From assembly GCA_902826795.1 (NCBI GenBank), contig CADEGD010000045.1, positions 1-35,722 on the forward strand: 35,722 nucleotides of DNA, in the 5' to 3' direction. This document shows, piece after piece, positions 8,265 to 16,215 of this stretch. The notes under the pieces were generated by a model that was given only the letters and a program-made list of their open reading frames with translations, was not told where the DNA came from and ran no database searches. Both the position numbers and the translations under genes were made by a program. This DNA comes from an uncultured Acidobacteriota bacterium. Lineage in GTDB: Bacteria > Acidobacteriota > Blastocatellia > Pyrinomonadales > Pyrinomonadaceae. Position 1 is the stretch's first letter, and each line of letters opens with the position of its first letter.

Positions 8265-9629
8265 ATGCCCGATATTTTATTAGTCATCTTAGCCGTCATC
8301 TTCGTTCTCGGGATCGCCATTAATATCCATGAGTTCGGACACTTTATCGTTGCGAAGATTCTCGGAATGCGAGTCGAGGCGTACTCGTTCTTCGGACTCG
8401 GCCCGCGTGTTTGGGGATTTAAGGTCGGGCACACTGATTACCGTATTTCTGCGATCCCGCTCGGGGCCTACGTAAAACTCTATGGTGATGAGGCTACGGC
8501 TGCTCTTGAAGGCGGAGAGTCGGACGGCGAGAAAGTCCCTGACTCCGAGCTATACGAACTCCGGCCTCGTTGGCAGAAGTTCCTGGTGATGGTTGGCGGT
8601 CCGTTCATGAATATTGTACTTGCTCTGGGCATCCCGTTTTTTGGCGCGTTGATGTACGGCGTTCCGTCGATGCCGGCGCCGATCGTTGGTATCACTGACC
8701 AAGGCGGTGCAGCTCAAGTAGCGGGAATTCAAGCGGGAGACCGCATTATCGCGATGGATGGCGTTGAAAACCCAACATGGGAAGCGGTTCGCGACGAATC
8801 GTTGATCTCCCCGGGACGCCCGATTCAGATGACCGTCGACCGCGGCGGCAGCAAACTTCCCCTGACCGTCACGCCGGCGGAAGAAAACATTGATGGAAAC
8901 AAGATCGGAAACATTGGGATGAAACCCGATGTCGGGGTTGAATCGGTTGTTGCGGGTACCGTTGTACCCGATGGGCCTGCCTCCCAAGCTGGCCTTCAAG
9001 TCGGAGATAAGGTCATTGCCTTCAACGGTCAAACCGTCAAAAACAGTCAGGAATTGACGAATCAGATTCGTGCAAATAAAGATGCTCCGGGCAAGTTTAT
9101 CGTCGAACGAAATGGTGAACGCGTCGAAATCACAACCCAAGCAAAGCCAAATGAAAACGGCACATATCTCGTTGGCGCTGGATTCGGTGCAGCGACGCCT
9201 ACTGCTCGTGTTCCGGTTGGTGCAGGCGGTGCAGCGGCGTTCGCATATGAGTCGAACATGCGGATCCTTCGGTTGACTGGCCGTGTGTTTGGACAAATGT
9301 TTTCGGGGGAACGCTCGGTTCGCGATGCTGGTCTTGCAGGCCCCGTCGGCATTGTCCAGATCATCGCCAATGTTGTCCGTGAAGCGGGATTTGTCGGATT
9401 GTTCTCGATCCTCGCCGTGATTAGCCTAAACCTCGGCATCTTCAACCTGCTGCCGATTCCCCTGCTCGATGGTGGGCAAATACTGGTTCTCGGCATCGAG
9501 AAAGTTCTCTCGTGGTTCGGCGCGACGCTATCGATGGCCGTGCGTGAATATATCCAGTACGCCGGTCTCGGAATCATTTTGCTGCTGATGGTGTTTACCC
9601 TTTTCCTGGATATTTCTAGGCTTTTTTAG
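8265..9629 (+). CDS. rseP: Site-2 intramembrane zinc metalloprotease RseP
   Basis: This M50 protease cleaves transmembrane substrates such as anti-sigma factors and remnant signal peptides inside the inner membrane. The zinc motif HEFGH is at residues 22-26 in the first helix, and the second motif, PIPLLDGG, is near residue 402. Two PDZ domains lie between, recognisable at about 125-190 (IQAGDRIIAMDG) and 205-290 (LQVGDKVIAFNGQ). The 454-aa length is normal. No recognisable sigma-E/anti-sigma pair is present in the window, so its local substrate is unknown. Confidence 0.94.
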   Translation: MPDILLVILAVIFVLGIAINIHEFGHFIVAKILGMRVEAYSFFGLGPRVWGFKVGHTDYRISAIPLGAYVKLYGDEATAALEGGESDGEKVPDSELYELRPRWQKFLVMVGGPFMNIVLALGIPFFGALMYGVPSMPAPIVGITDQGGAAQVAGIQAGDRIIAMDGVENPTWEAVRDESLISPGRPIQMTVDRGGSKLPLTVTPAEENIDGNKIGNIGMKPDVGVESVVAGTVVPDGPASQAGLQVGDKVIAFNGQTVKNSQELTNQIRANKDAPGKFIVERNGERVEITTQAKPNENGTYLVGAGFGAATPTARVPVGAGGAAAFAYESNMRILRLTGRVFGQMFSGERSVRDAGLAGPVGIVQIIANVVREAGFVGLFSILAVISLNLGIFNLLPIPLLDGGQILVLGIEKVLSWFGATLSMAVREYIQYAGLGIILLLMVFTLFLDISRLF

Positions 9630-9634
9630 GAGTT

Positions 9635-9711
9635 TTGCCCGCTAATAACGCGAATTCGCGCTAATTCATTCTGATAAATGATTCGCGTATATTAGCGTAA
9701 TTCGCGGGCAA
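9635..9711. repeat. Long imperfect palindrome upstream of ispG
   Basis: TTGCCCGC (9635-9642) and GCGGGCAA (9704-9711) are exact inverse copies at the ends of a 77-bp element. The interior is also largely inversely repeated, with GCTAAT/ATTAGC and GCGAAT/ATTCGC motifs. It fills most of the rseP-ispG gap, and the right arm runs into the AAGGTG that probably serves as the ispG ribosome site. It may act as a REP-like element or fold in the ispG leader RNA. Confidence 0.6.
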
Positions 9712-9719
9712 GGTGTTTT

Positions 9720-10829
9720 ATGAAACGAGTTTCGCGGGCGGTAAAGATTCGCGACATACAAATTGGCGGCGGTGCTCCGGTTTCGGTTCAGTCAATGACC
9801 AAGACCGACACGACCGATATCGACGCGACGGTGCGGCAGATCGAGCAGATGGTCGAGGCCGGTTGCGAGATCGTTCGGATCGCCGTGCCGGACGACGACG
9901 CCGCGGCCGCGATGTACGAGATCCGCAAACGGACGAACGTGCCGATCGTCGCGGACATTCATTTCCATTACAAGCTTGCTTTGAAGGCCCTTGACGCGGG
10001 AATCGATAAGCTCCGCATCAACCCCGGTAACATCGGTTCGATCGACCGTGTTCGCGAAGTGGTGCGTGCCGCCGAGGCACAAAACGTTCCTATCCGCATC
10101 GGCGTGAACGGCGGATCACTCGAAAGGGATCTACTTAAAAAATACGGCTCTGCGACACCTGAGGCGATGGTCGAATCGGGGATGCGTCACGTGCGAATTC
10201 TTGAGGATCTCGGTTTCGACAACACCGTGATTTCCCTGAAGGCAAGCGATGTAAATCGCATGGTAGCGGCGTATCGGCTGATGGCCGAGAAGGTTGATTA
10301 CCCGCTTCATCTGGGCGTGACCGAAGCTGGAACGCCATTTGGCGGAACGATAAAATCGGCCATCGGATTGGGAACCCTTCTTCACGAAGGCATCGGTGAT
10401 ACTATTCGCGTTTCTCTCGCGGCAGAACCTCATGAGGAAGTTCGCGTCGGTTGGGAAATATTGAAGTCGCTTGATTTACGGAAGCGCGGTGTAACTGTCG
10501 TTGCGTGTCCGACCTGCGGCCGGCTCGATATCGATAACTTCGTCGAGATCGTAACCGAAGTTGAACGCCGCCTTGCTCATGTGGAAGAACCTCTGCATCT
10601 GTCGATCATGGGCTGTGCAGTTAACGGTCCCGGTGAAGCTCATGATTCTCAGCTTGGCATAACCTTCGGCCGTAACGTAGGCATGATATTCAAGGACGGC
10701 GTTCCGATGCGGCGCGTTTCGGGCGAAGACATCGTCGAAGAGTTTGTAAAAGAGGTCGAGATACTTAGAAAGGAAGGTTCGTCTGCGACGTCGCTAGCGG
10801 CCGAAAAACCACTCGTGCAGATCACTTAA
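9720..10829 (+). CDS. ispG: 4-hydroxy-3-methylbut-2-en-1-yl diphosphate synthase (GcpE)
   Basis: This is the penultimate MEP-pathway enzyme. It reductively opens MEcPP to HMBPP with a [4Fe-4S] cluster. The cluster ligands are visible: C263 and C266 in CPTCGR, C299 in MGCAVNGPGEA, with E306 as the fourth ligand as in E. coli. The N-terminal TIM-barrel segment contains IGGGAPVSVQSMTKTDT. At 369 aa it is the short bacterial form without the plant-type insert. A probable AAGGTG ribosome site overlaps the right arm of the upstream palindrome. Its 3' end overlaps the convergent DUF2752 gene by 4 bp. Confidence 0.96.
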   Translation: MKRVSRAVKIRDIQIGGGAPVSVQSMTKTDTTDIDATVRQIEQMVEAGCEIVRIAVPDDDAAAAMYEIRKRTNVPIVADIHFHYKLALKALDAGIDKLRINPGNIGSIDRVREVVRAAEAQNVPIRIGVNGGSLERDLLKKYGSATPEAMVESGMRHVRILEDLGFDNTVISLKASDVNRMVAAYRLMAEKVDYPLHLGVTEAGTPFGGTIKSAIGLGTLLHEGIGDTIRVSLAAEPHEEVRVGWEILKSLDLRKRGVTVVACPTCGRLDIDNFVEIVTEVERRLAHVEEPLHLSIMGCAVNGPGEAHDSQLGITFGRNVGMIFKDGVPMRRVSGEDIVEEFVKEVEILRKEGSSATSLAAEKPLVQIT

Positions 10830-11260
10830 GGAAATAGCACCGTAAACGGATAGGCGGGGATATTTCTGACGACTCCAAATACCAGCAGAAGGATGAACGT
10901 CGTACCAACCAGCCCCGCACTCATCTTGCCGAATCCAAATCCCCGGCCGCGGACCGCGGTAAGCACCAGCGAAAGGAACCAGTAGCCGAAGAAGATCGCG
11001 ACTAGCGGGATCAAAGCGTTAAAGTCTAACGCGGTTACTATGTCGCCGTGGAAAAGTGCGTGAAATCCGCGAGTCATCCCGCAGCCAGGGCACGCGAAAC
11101 CGGTCATCGAATAGAGCGGGCAAGCAGGAAATATGCCGGAAGTAGCGGGTTCGAAATACCACACCGCAGCCACGCCCACAGCCATCGCCGCGGCTCCTGC
11201 TCCCGCATATATGCGCTCCGACCCCGAATTGACCATTATTACCGACTGAACATTCTCCAT
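10826..11260 (-). CDS. DUF2752 small membrane protein
   Basis: This 144-aa membrane protein has about three or four hydrophobic helices and the DUF2752 signature: a CPLYSMTGFACPGCGMTR-type segment at about residues 40-60, followed by an ALFHGD turn. The cysteines and the conserved TR motif suggest a functional site, but no activity is established for the family. It is convergent with ispG (4-bp overlap) and lies 24 bp downstream of the TonB_C-domain gene on the same strand, so it may be read with it. Confidence 0.85.
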   Translation of the reverse strand: MENVQSVIMVNSGSERIYAGAGAAAMAVGVAAVWYFEPATSGIFPACPLYSMTGFACPGCGMTRGFHALFHGDIVTALDFNALIPLVAIFFGYWFLSLVLTAVRGRGFGFGKMSAGLVGTTFILLLVFGVVRNIPAYPFTVLFP

Positions 11261-11284
11261 CTGTCACTAGTCTAGACCATCGCA

Positions 11285-12277
11285 TTATCGTTCTGAAAGG
11301 ATCGCGTTGATCGAAACCGAGATTGCCTCCAACGTCTTAACGCTTCGGCCCGTTGAAAGTAGAGATTCGAGGTCGCGAAGATTCTGCAGGGTTGACTCGG
11401 ACGCCGAGTCCGGTGCCGATTCGATCAGGCGTTTGACCGTAGCGGTTGCTTGAGCAGTCTTGTACGGATTGCGGTACTCGTCGATCGCCCTACGGAGTCC
11501 GATACCTAGCTCGAACTGCCAAGCCGCTAACTTGTTATCCACAAGACGGCCGCGAAGCAATGTTAACAATTCGGTCGCCGCTACCTTCAGCTCCGAAGGT
11601 GGCGGGGGTGGCAGGTTGATTATGCCGCGGCTGATCGACTGTCTAGTCGAGCCTGAAGCCACGTTCACAGATGAAGAACCTCGAACTATGGCCGGACGCC
11701 CCACCTCCGGAGTCATCTTTCGGACAGCATCTATCTTTTCGAGCAATTCGTGTTCCGACCGCCAATCAACTTCGAACGCCTTTCGGACAGCGGGAATAGG
11801 GATCGTCGAAGCGGGAAACATCTCGAGGCCACTGAGTCCCCATCCCACAGTCGCCCAGGTCGCCTTTCGTATCACGAACTCATACGCGAGCACACCAGAC
11901 ACGGCTTGGGGTTCGCCCGCAGCGTTTCTCTCGATACGAAACTTCGATCGTCTCGCAGCATCCATTGCAACCGAATGAAGTTCCTTTGCGCCCAAAATTA
12001 CCGATGTTTTACTGACATTTCCCTCAATGTCGATGTCCACTTCAACCCTTACACTACCCTCCGATCCGCTCGAGCGGGCTTCAATCGGATAATCGGGTTT
12101 CGGAAGAAAAACTGCTCTGCTTGGAACGGTACCCTTCACCTCGCCCACAACAAACAGTTGCGATTCGGATTCCGTCGCAGGTTTGATCGGCCGGTCTGTA
12201 ATGCGAGGAACCACTTGCGCTGAGACAGATATTGTCAGGGCGATCAAGAGCGTTGGGAAGTGGATGATCTTGTTCAT
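11285..12277 (-). CDS. Secreted protein with one TonB C-terminal-like domain
   Basis: Residues 1-20 look like a cleavable signal peptide (hydrophobic core ending SVSAQ). A TonB_C-like domain spans about 50-137. It has the PKPDYPIEARSSGSEGSVRVEV block, a DIEGNV turn and the AARRSKFRI block that recurs in the neighbouring gene. The remaining ~190 residues match nothing I recognise; they include a Pro-rich linker and a predominantly helical end. There is no N-terminal membrane anchor plus Pro-rich spacer as in canonical TonB, and no exbB/exbD nearby, so a role in energy transduction is doubtful. It is preceded by the related gene at 12357-13073 but separated from it by a terminator. Confidence 0.72.
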   Translation of the reverse strand: MNKIIHFPTLLIALTISVSAQVVPRITDRPIKPATESESQLFVVGEVKGTVPSRAVFLPKPDYPIEARSSGSEGSVRVEVDIDIEGNVSKTSVILGAKELHSVAMDAARRSKFRIERNAAGEPQAVSGVLAYEFVIRKATWATVGWGLSGLEMFPASTIPIPAVRKAFEVDWRSEHELLEKIDAVRKMTPEVGRPAIVRGSSSVNVASGSTRQSISRGIINLPPPPPSELKVAATELLTLLRGRLVDNKLAAWQFELGIGLRRAIDEYRNPYKTAQATATVKRLIESAPDSASESTLQNLRDLESLLSTGRSVKTLEAISVSINAILSER

Positions 12278-12322
12278 CTCGGATTATCGGAAGGTGGAAT
12301 CGGCTATTGTTAAGATCCGGCC

Positions 12323-12357
12323 AAAAAAATTAGACGTCGTGGGATTTACAAGACGCC
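12323..12357 (-). terminator. Rho-independent terminator after the double TonB_C gene
   Basis: On the minus strand, GGCGTCTTG pairs with CACGACGTC (one mismatch and one G-U pair) around a 7-nt loop, and TAATTTTTTT follows. The stem begins at the stop codon at 12357. Confidence 0.65.
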
Positions 12358-13073
12358 TATTGCACCAACGGTGCGGGCGGAACAAAATTGTAAATAACGA
12401 CGCCCTTAACCGTCACCGCCTTTCCATCTATTAAAGTCGGCGAAAATTTTGCCTGTCTGGCCGCATCGACCGCGGCCGCACGAAGCAACGGATGGCCCGA
12501 GATCGCCTCGGCGGAGGAGACGTTTCCCTCCTCGTCCAAAACAAGCCGGACCCCGACCGTGCCTCCGGCACGTACGGCTCGCGCCGCGGGTGGATAAGCA
12601 GGTTTGGGCAGCGAAATGGCTTTGCCATTCAGCATTAACCCCTCGCCCGACGGCATATCCGAGATCGGAACACCCTTCGCCCGGAAGTTATAAACGATCA
12701 CGCCACTGACGCGTACAGGTATGCCGCTCAGCGTCGTTGGACTAAACCTGGCCTGCCATGCCGCACGCTCAGCGGCCTCTCGCAGAATCGGATCGGCGGC
12801 TGGAATCTCGATTTCGTCGCCCTCAGCATTCCGGCCCTTACGCGGTTCAGCGGAAGCTACGGCAGATATTACATTTCCAGCCTCGTCTATCACGACGGCA
12901 ACCGGAACTGCACCCTCAAGACCGGCGTTTCGCGCAGACTCGGGATATTCCGGTTTCGGCAGGCTCATCGCCTTGCCGTTGAGAACGCCTCCGTTGACCT
13001 GTTTTGGGTCCGATTGCGAAAGCGCGGTAATGCTGCAAACGGCAACAAGAAGTGCCAAGGTTAGGGTTTTCAT
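12357..13073 (-). CDS. Secreted protein with two TonB C-terminal-like domains
   Basis: This 238-aa protein has a clear signal peptide (residues 1-20, ending ITALSQ) and two similar domains at about 30-140 and 150-235. Each has a GKAMSLPKPEYP- or GKAISLPKPAYP-type start, a V.IDEAGNV- or V.LDEEGNV-type turn and an AR-QA-FSPT-type end. This is the TonB_C fold as duplicated in many Acidobacteriota and Bacteroidota secreted proteins. I start at the ATG at 13073 because AAGGAGA sits 7 bp upstream; the longer frame to 13118 has no such site. Function is unknown. With no membrane anchor it is probably periplasmic rather than an ExbBD-coupled TonB. Confidence 0.78.
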   Translation of the reverse strand: MKTLTLALLVAVCSITALSQSDPKQVNGGVLNGKAMSLPKPEYPESARNAGLEGAVPVAVVIDEAGNVISAVASAEPRKGRNAEGDEIEIPAADPILREAAERAAWQARFSPTTLSGIPVRVSGVIVYNFRAKGVPISDMPSGEGLMLNGKAISLPKPAYPPAARAVRAGGTVGVRLVLDEEGNVSSAEAISGHPLLRAAAVDAARQAKFSPTLIDGKAVTVKGVVIYNFVPPAPLVQ

Positions 13074-13080
13074 CGGTAGA

Positions 13081-13087
13081 TCTCCTT
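13081..13087 (-). promoter_or_regulatory. Ribosome binding site deciding the TonB_C gene start
   Basis: The plus-strand TCTCCTT reads AAGGAGA on the minus strand, 7 bp before the ATG at 13073. This favours that start over the longer in-frame option at 13118. Confidence 0.75.
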
Positions 13088-13156
13088 TTAGCCGGTTTAT
13101 AAAACTGATTAAGCGCAATTAGACACCATCTCGGCCGAATTGTTCCACTAAAAGTT

Positions 13157-14179
13157 TCAAGCGGCCATTTTCGCGAACAGCCCGTCCGTCGCAATCTTTC
13201 GATTGATGTTCACTAAATAGTTAAACTGTAATTCCTCAATCTCATTGATCCAATGCTCAATCCTTGACGTCGTTACCTCTCCAGCTAGCTTGAACAAGCT
13301 ATCGGCAATATCGGCGTGTGAAAGTGAATTCCGATCGTTGCCTTTCGAGATCGCAAAAATGTCGCGGACGAGAGATTCCAGGATAGCGATCGTGTCCTCA
13401 TAGCGGTCCTTGTTCTTCGCATCGTTTATTTGCTCGCTCGTTTGAAGCATCAATGCGACATCTCCCGTGACCATCGCTGATCTAACGATCTCAAACATCG
13501 AATCCCGAGTTTGCCGAAACCATTGAATGTCGACATCCAATGCCTTTCCAACGCTGCCGACTGAGACTCGCGCCGCTAAGGACGCATCTTCCAAAGTGAA
13601 CTTACCGGTCGAGACAAGAAGATTTTCGACGGCCATCGCGGAGACCGGAGCGAATCGGATCACCTGACATCGAGAGAGGATCGTTTGTAGTAATGCATCG
13701 GGCCTGGAAGTGACAAGAATGAGATGAGTCGTCGATGGCGGCTCCTCAAGTGTTTTCAATAACGCGTTCGCCGACGATTCATTCATCTTGTCCGCGTCGT
13801 TGATCACGAAGATCCGCTTATCTGCTTCGAACGGACGGAAGTGGGCTTCGCGTTCCAGCTCACGTATCGCACCGACGCGGAGATTGCGCTTATAGGGTAA
13901 AACTATCCCGACATCGGGATGATCGCTTAGGAAGACAGCGTCATAGTCTTCGCCTTTCTCAGGCTTAGGTATGTCGAACACGCCGATGCGATTACATACC
14001 GAACAGGTTCCGCAGCCGCCATCGCCGCACAGAAGAAGTCTCGCAAGTTCGAACGCAAAAAGTTTTTTCCCGACGCCTTCAGGACCCGCGAACAGCAGCG
14101 ATTGCGGCACTCGCCCGTTGGCCGCGAGCCTCTGCAGCAGAATCTTTGTGTCGTCGTTTCCTATGAGTTTGTCGAACAT
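13157..14179 (-). CDS. holB: DNA polymerase III delta' subunit
   Basis: This clamp-loader ATPase-fold subunit loads the sliding clamp during replication. It has a P-loop (GPEGVGKK, residues 32-39), a four-cysteine zinc module at C51/C56/C59/C62, a DADKMN Walker-B-like motif, the sensor-1 region (LLKTLEEPPSTTHLILVTS) and the SRC motif (LSRCQVIRF). The 340-aa length is typical. It lies directly downstream of tmk on the minus strand (7-bp gap); tmk-holB is a conserved gene pair. The C-terminal third is divergent, as usual for delta'. Confidence 0.9.
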   Translation of the reverse strand: MFDKLIGNDDTKILLQRLAANGRVPQSLLFAGPEGVGKKLFAFELARLLLCGDGGCGTCSVCNRIGVFDIPKPEKGEDYDAVFLSDHPDVGIVLPYKRNLRVGAIRELEREAHFRPFEADKRIFVINDADKMNESSANALLKTLEEPPSTTHLILVTSRPDALLQTILSRCQVIRFAPVSAMAVENLLVSTGKFTLEDASLAARVSVGSVGKALDVDIQWFRQTRDSMFEIVRSAMVTGDVALMLQTSEQINDAKNKDRYEDTIAILESLVRDIFAISKGNDRNSLSHADIADSLFKLAGEVTTSRIEHWINEIEELQFNYLVNINRKIATDGLFAKMAA

Positions 14180-14185
14180 CAGAAT

Positions 14186-14818
14186 CTAGCTATTCAGAAA
14201 GCCTTCGACAAGATCGCAGACCGAACATTGAACGTCCTCGATCGAACCGTTAGCGTCGATCGTCTTAAATCTATCAGGTTCGCTCTTGGCAACGCCCAGA
14301 TATGCCGAGCGTACTCGATCGTAAAACTCAGTCGTCTCGCGGTCCATGCGGTTGTGCACACGTCCCTCACCTTGGTGCTCGCTCATTCGGGTTATCGCCG
14401 TCTCCACCGTTATGTCGAAAAATACGGTCAAGTCCGGCTTCAGGCCACCCGTTGCAAGATAGATCACCTCATTGACCACTTTCTCATCGAAACCACGGCC
14501 GGCTCCCTGATAAGCGAAGGTCGCATCAGCGTATCGGTCGGATATCACGACTCGCCCCCGCTCAAGCGAGGGCTTTATCAGTGTTTCGACGTGCTGTGCG
14601 CGATCCGCCGCAAAGAGCAGCAGTTCGGACATCGGCGCGACCTCTTCATCGGTCTCAAGAAAAGCCGCGCGTAGCCTTTTCCCCAAGGGAGTGCCGCCCG
14701 GCTCGTGCGTGGTGAGCAGATCAACACCTTTTTCACGAAGATGATCGGCAAGTATGCGAAGCTGGGTTGATTTGCCGCTGCCGTCGATGCCTTCAAAAGT
14801 GATGAATTTTCCCGCCAA
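14186..14818 (-). CDS. tmk: Thymidylate kinase
   Basis: This enzyme phosphorylates dTMP to dTDP for DNA synthesis. The P-loop GIDGSGKS is at residues 10-17. The LID and base-binding segments THEPGGTPLGKRLR and DRYADATFAYQGAGRG are conserved. At 210 aa it has the standard length. It sits between hfq and holB on the minus strand, with gaps of only 7 bp on each side, so all three are probably co-transcribed. Confidence 0.95.
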   Translation of the reverse strand: MAGKFITFEGIDGSGKSTQLRILADHLREKGVDLLTTHEPGGTPLGKRLRAAFLETDEEVAPMSELLLFAADRAQHVETLIKPSLERGRVVISDRYADATFAYQGAGRGFDEKVVNEVIYLATGGLKPDLTVFFDITVETAITRMSEHQGEGRVHNRMDRETTEFYDRVRSAYLGVAKSEPDRFKTIDANGSIEDVQCSVCDLVEGFLNS

Positions 14819-14825
14819 AACTGGA

Positions 14826-15044
14826 TTAGTCCGATCTTTTTTCCTGAGCGATCGATGAAATGGAGTGCTTGAAGATGAGTACGTCCTGGCCGCCGATGTC
14901 GAGCATCACGGAGAATTTATCAAAGCTTTTGATGCGACCCGTTAATGTCGAACCCTGCAGGAGATGGATTACGACGGTCACCTTTTCGCGGCGGGCGGAG
15001 TTCAAAAAGGCGTCTTGAATGTTCTGGGCCGTCGATTTTTCCAT
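14826..15044 (-). CDS. hfq: RNA chaperone Hfq
   Basis: This small Sm-like hexameric chaperone pairs regulatory RNAs with mRNAs. The 72-aa product shows the N-terminal NIQDAFLN segment, the Sm1 motif (VTVVIHLLQGSTLTGRIKSFDKF in outline), and the Sm2 end LIFKHSISSI, close to the usual YKHAIST. Lysine and histidine of the proximal RNA-binding rim are retained. It is downstream of miaA, the classic arrangement, and has its own strong promoter in the 96-bp gap. A large share of Gram-negative post-transcriptional control may depend on it, but no sRNA is visible here. Confidence 0.93.
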   Translation of the reverse strand: MEKSTAQNIQDAFLNSARREKVTVVIHLLQGSTLTGRIKSFDKFSVMLDIGGQDVLIFKHSISSIAQEKRSD

Positions 15045-15090
15045 AACATTTTCTCGTTTGTTTTCTTTGACTTACGAATTTGAACTTTCG

Positions 15091-15119
15091 ATTATAGACA
15101 AAAAGTTATTGCCTAACAA
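15091..15119 (-). promoter_or_regulatory. Sigma70-like promoter of hfq
   Basis: On the minus strand, TTGTTA (plus positions 15114-15119) and a consensus TATAAT (15091-15096) are separated by exactly 17 bp. The -10 box is about 46 bp before the hfq ATG, so hfq-tmk-holB can be transcribed without miaA. Confidence 0.7.
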
Positions 15120-15140
15120 GGAAATTCTTTTTTTAACAGA

Positions 15141-16070
15141 TTAGTACAATTTTCTGCACATTTCCGCGAAAGTCGCATCATCGTCGCCAAATCCGTCCAG
15201 CCAGATTGCGTCGGGCTCACGGCGAAACCAAGTCAACTGCCGCTTAGCGTAGTTCCTAACGTCCTGCTTCGATTTTTCGATCGCGGATTCCAACGTTCTT
15301 TCGCCCCTAAAAAACTCGCAGACTCGACGATAAGCATGGGCTCCAAGTGCATTGCCTCTATCACTTACGCCCGCCGCGAGTAAATGTTTCACTTCGTCCA
15401 CAAGTCCCGAGTTGAAGTGCTGAGTAGTCCGGAGATTTATTTTCTCGTATAACGCGTCGCGAGGCGGATTCAGGACAAAAAGCCGAATGCGAGAGGCAAA
15501 TGCCGGCGGGTCGGCTCGATTCTGCTGTTGCTGAGAGAAGAGTTCGCCGGTCTGGAAGATAACTTCAAGTGCCCGCATTACCCTCGGAGCGTCGTTGGCG
15601 AACAACCTCGCTGCCGCGTCACGATCGACCCGCTCCAGCATCTGATGAAGATGTGAAACTCCTTTCTTTTCAGCAATTTGGTTAAGCCTTGTTCGCAGGC
15701 TCAGGTCAGTTTTTGGACTTTCGAATAGCGGCTGACGGAGAGTACGAAGATAAAAGCCCGTGCCGCCGACGAGGACTGGAACGGCTCCGCGAGACTCTAT
15801 ATCGGCAATCTTCTCCGTAGCGTCCGCCGCCCAATCGGCCGCGGTGTAATTGATGTTCGGGTCGACGTAGCCGATAAGGTGATGCGGAACGCCCTGTTTT
15901 TCTTTCTCCGAAGGTTTTGCCGTAGCGATGTCGATTCCCTTATAGATCTGCACCGAGTCGAAATTGATCACCTCGCCACCAACTTCACGAGCCAGCCGCA
16001 CGCCCAGGGCTGTCTTGCCCGAAGCAGTCGGACCTGAGATGGCATATATGGATGAGCCAGCTGAGATCAT
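15141..16070 (-). CDS. miaA: tRNA dimethylallyltransferase
   Basis: This enzyme transfers an isopentenyl group from DMAPP to A37 of UNN-reading tRNAs. Its substrate comes from the MEP pathway that also includes the dxr and ispG products encoded in this window. Residues 13-20 (GPTASGKT) are the P-loop. The NFDSVQIYKGIDIATAKP segment carries the conserved catalytic aspartate region. VPHHLIGYVDP and GGTGFYLR are further family hallmarks, and KRQLTWFRREP near the end is the typical C-terminal motif. At 309 aa the length is standard. It is followed by hfq, as in many bacteria. Confidence 0.95.
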   Translation of the reverse strand: MISAGSSIYAISGPTASGKTALGVRLAREVGGEVINFDSVQIYKGIDIATAKPSEKEKQGVPHHLIGYVDPNINYTAADWAADATEKIADIESRGAVPVLVGGTGFYLRTLRQPLFESPKTDLSLRTRLNQIAEKKGVSHLHQMLERVDRDAAARLFANDAPRVMRALEVIFQTGELFSQQQQNRADPPAFASRIRLFVLNPPRDALYEKINLRTTQHFNSGLVDEVKHLLAAGVSDRGNALGAHAYRRVCEFFRGERTLESAIEKSKQDVRNYAKRQLTWFRREPDAIWLDGFGDDDATFAEMCRKLY

Positions 16071-16215
16071 GCTCCTTCATTTATACGTGATTAGTGTGAG
16101 GGTCCGCGATTGTTCCGCTCGGATTGGTGAAAGATTTTTGCATGAAAAGCTTAAACAAAATAGGAAGCAAGACGCGTGAGATCGAGACGAAACGCGAGCA
16201 AAGAGGAGAAATGGC

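Noticed and set aside
8550..9577. Large minus-strand frames opposite rseP
   Set aside because: They are antisense shadows of a gene with HExxH, PDZ and LDG motifs and have no recognisable family.
13074..13118. Longer start for the double TonB_C protein
   Set aside because: It would place the strong AAGGAGA site inside the gene and add residues before an already complete signal peptide.
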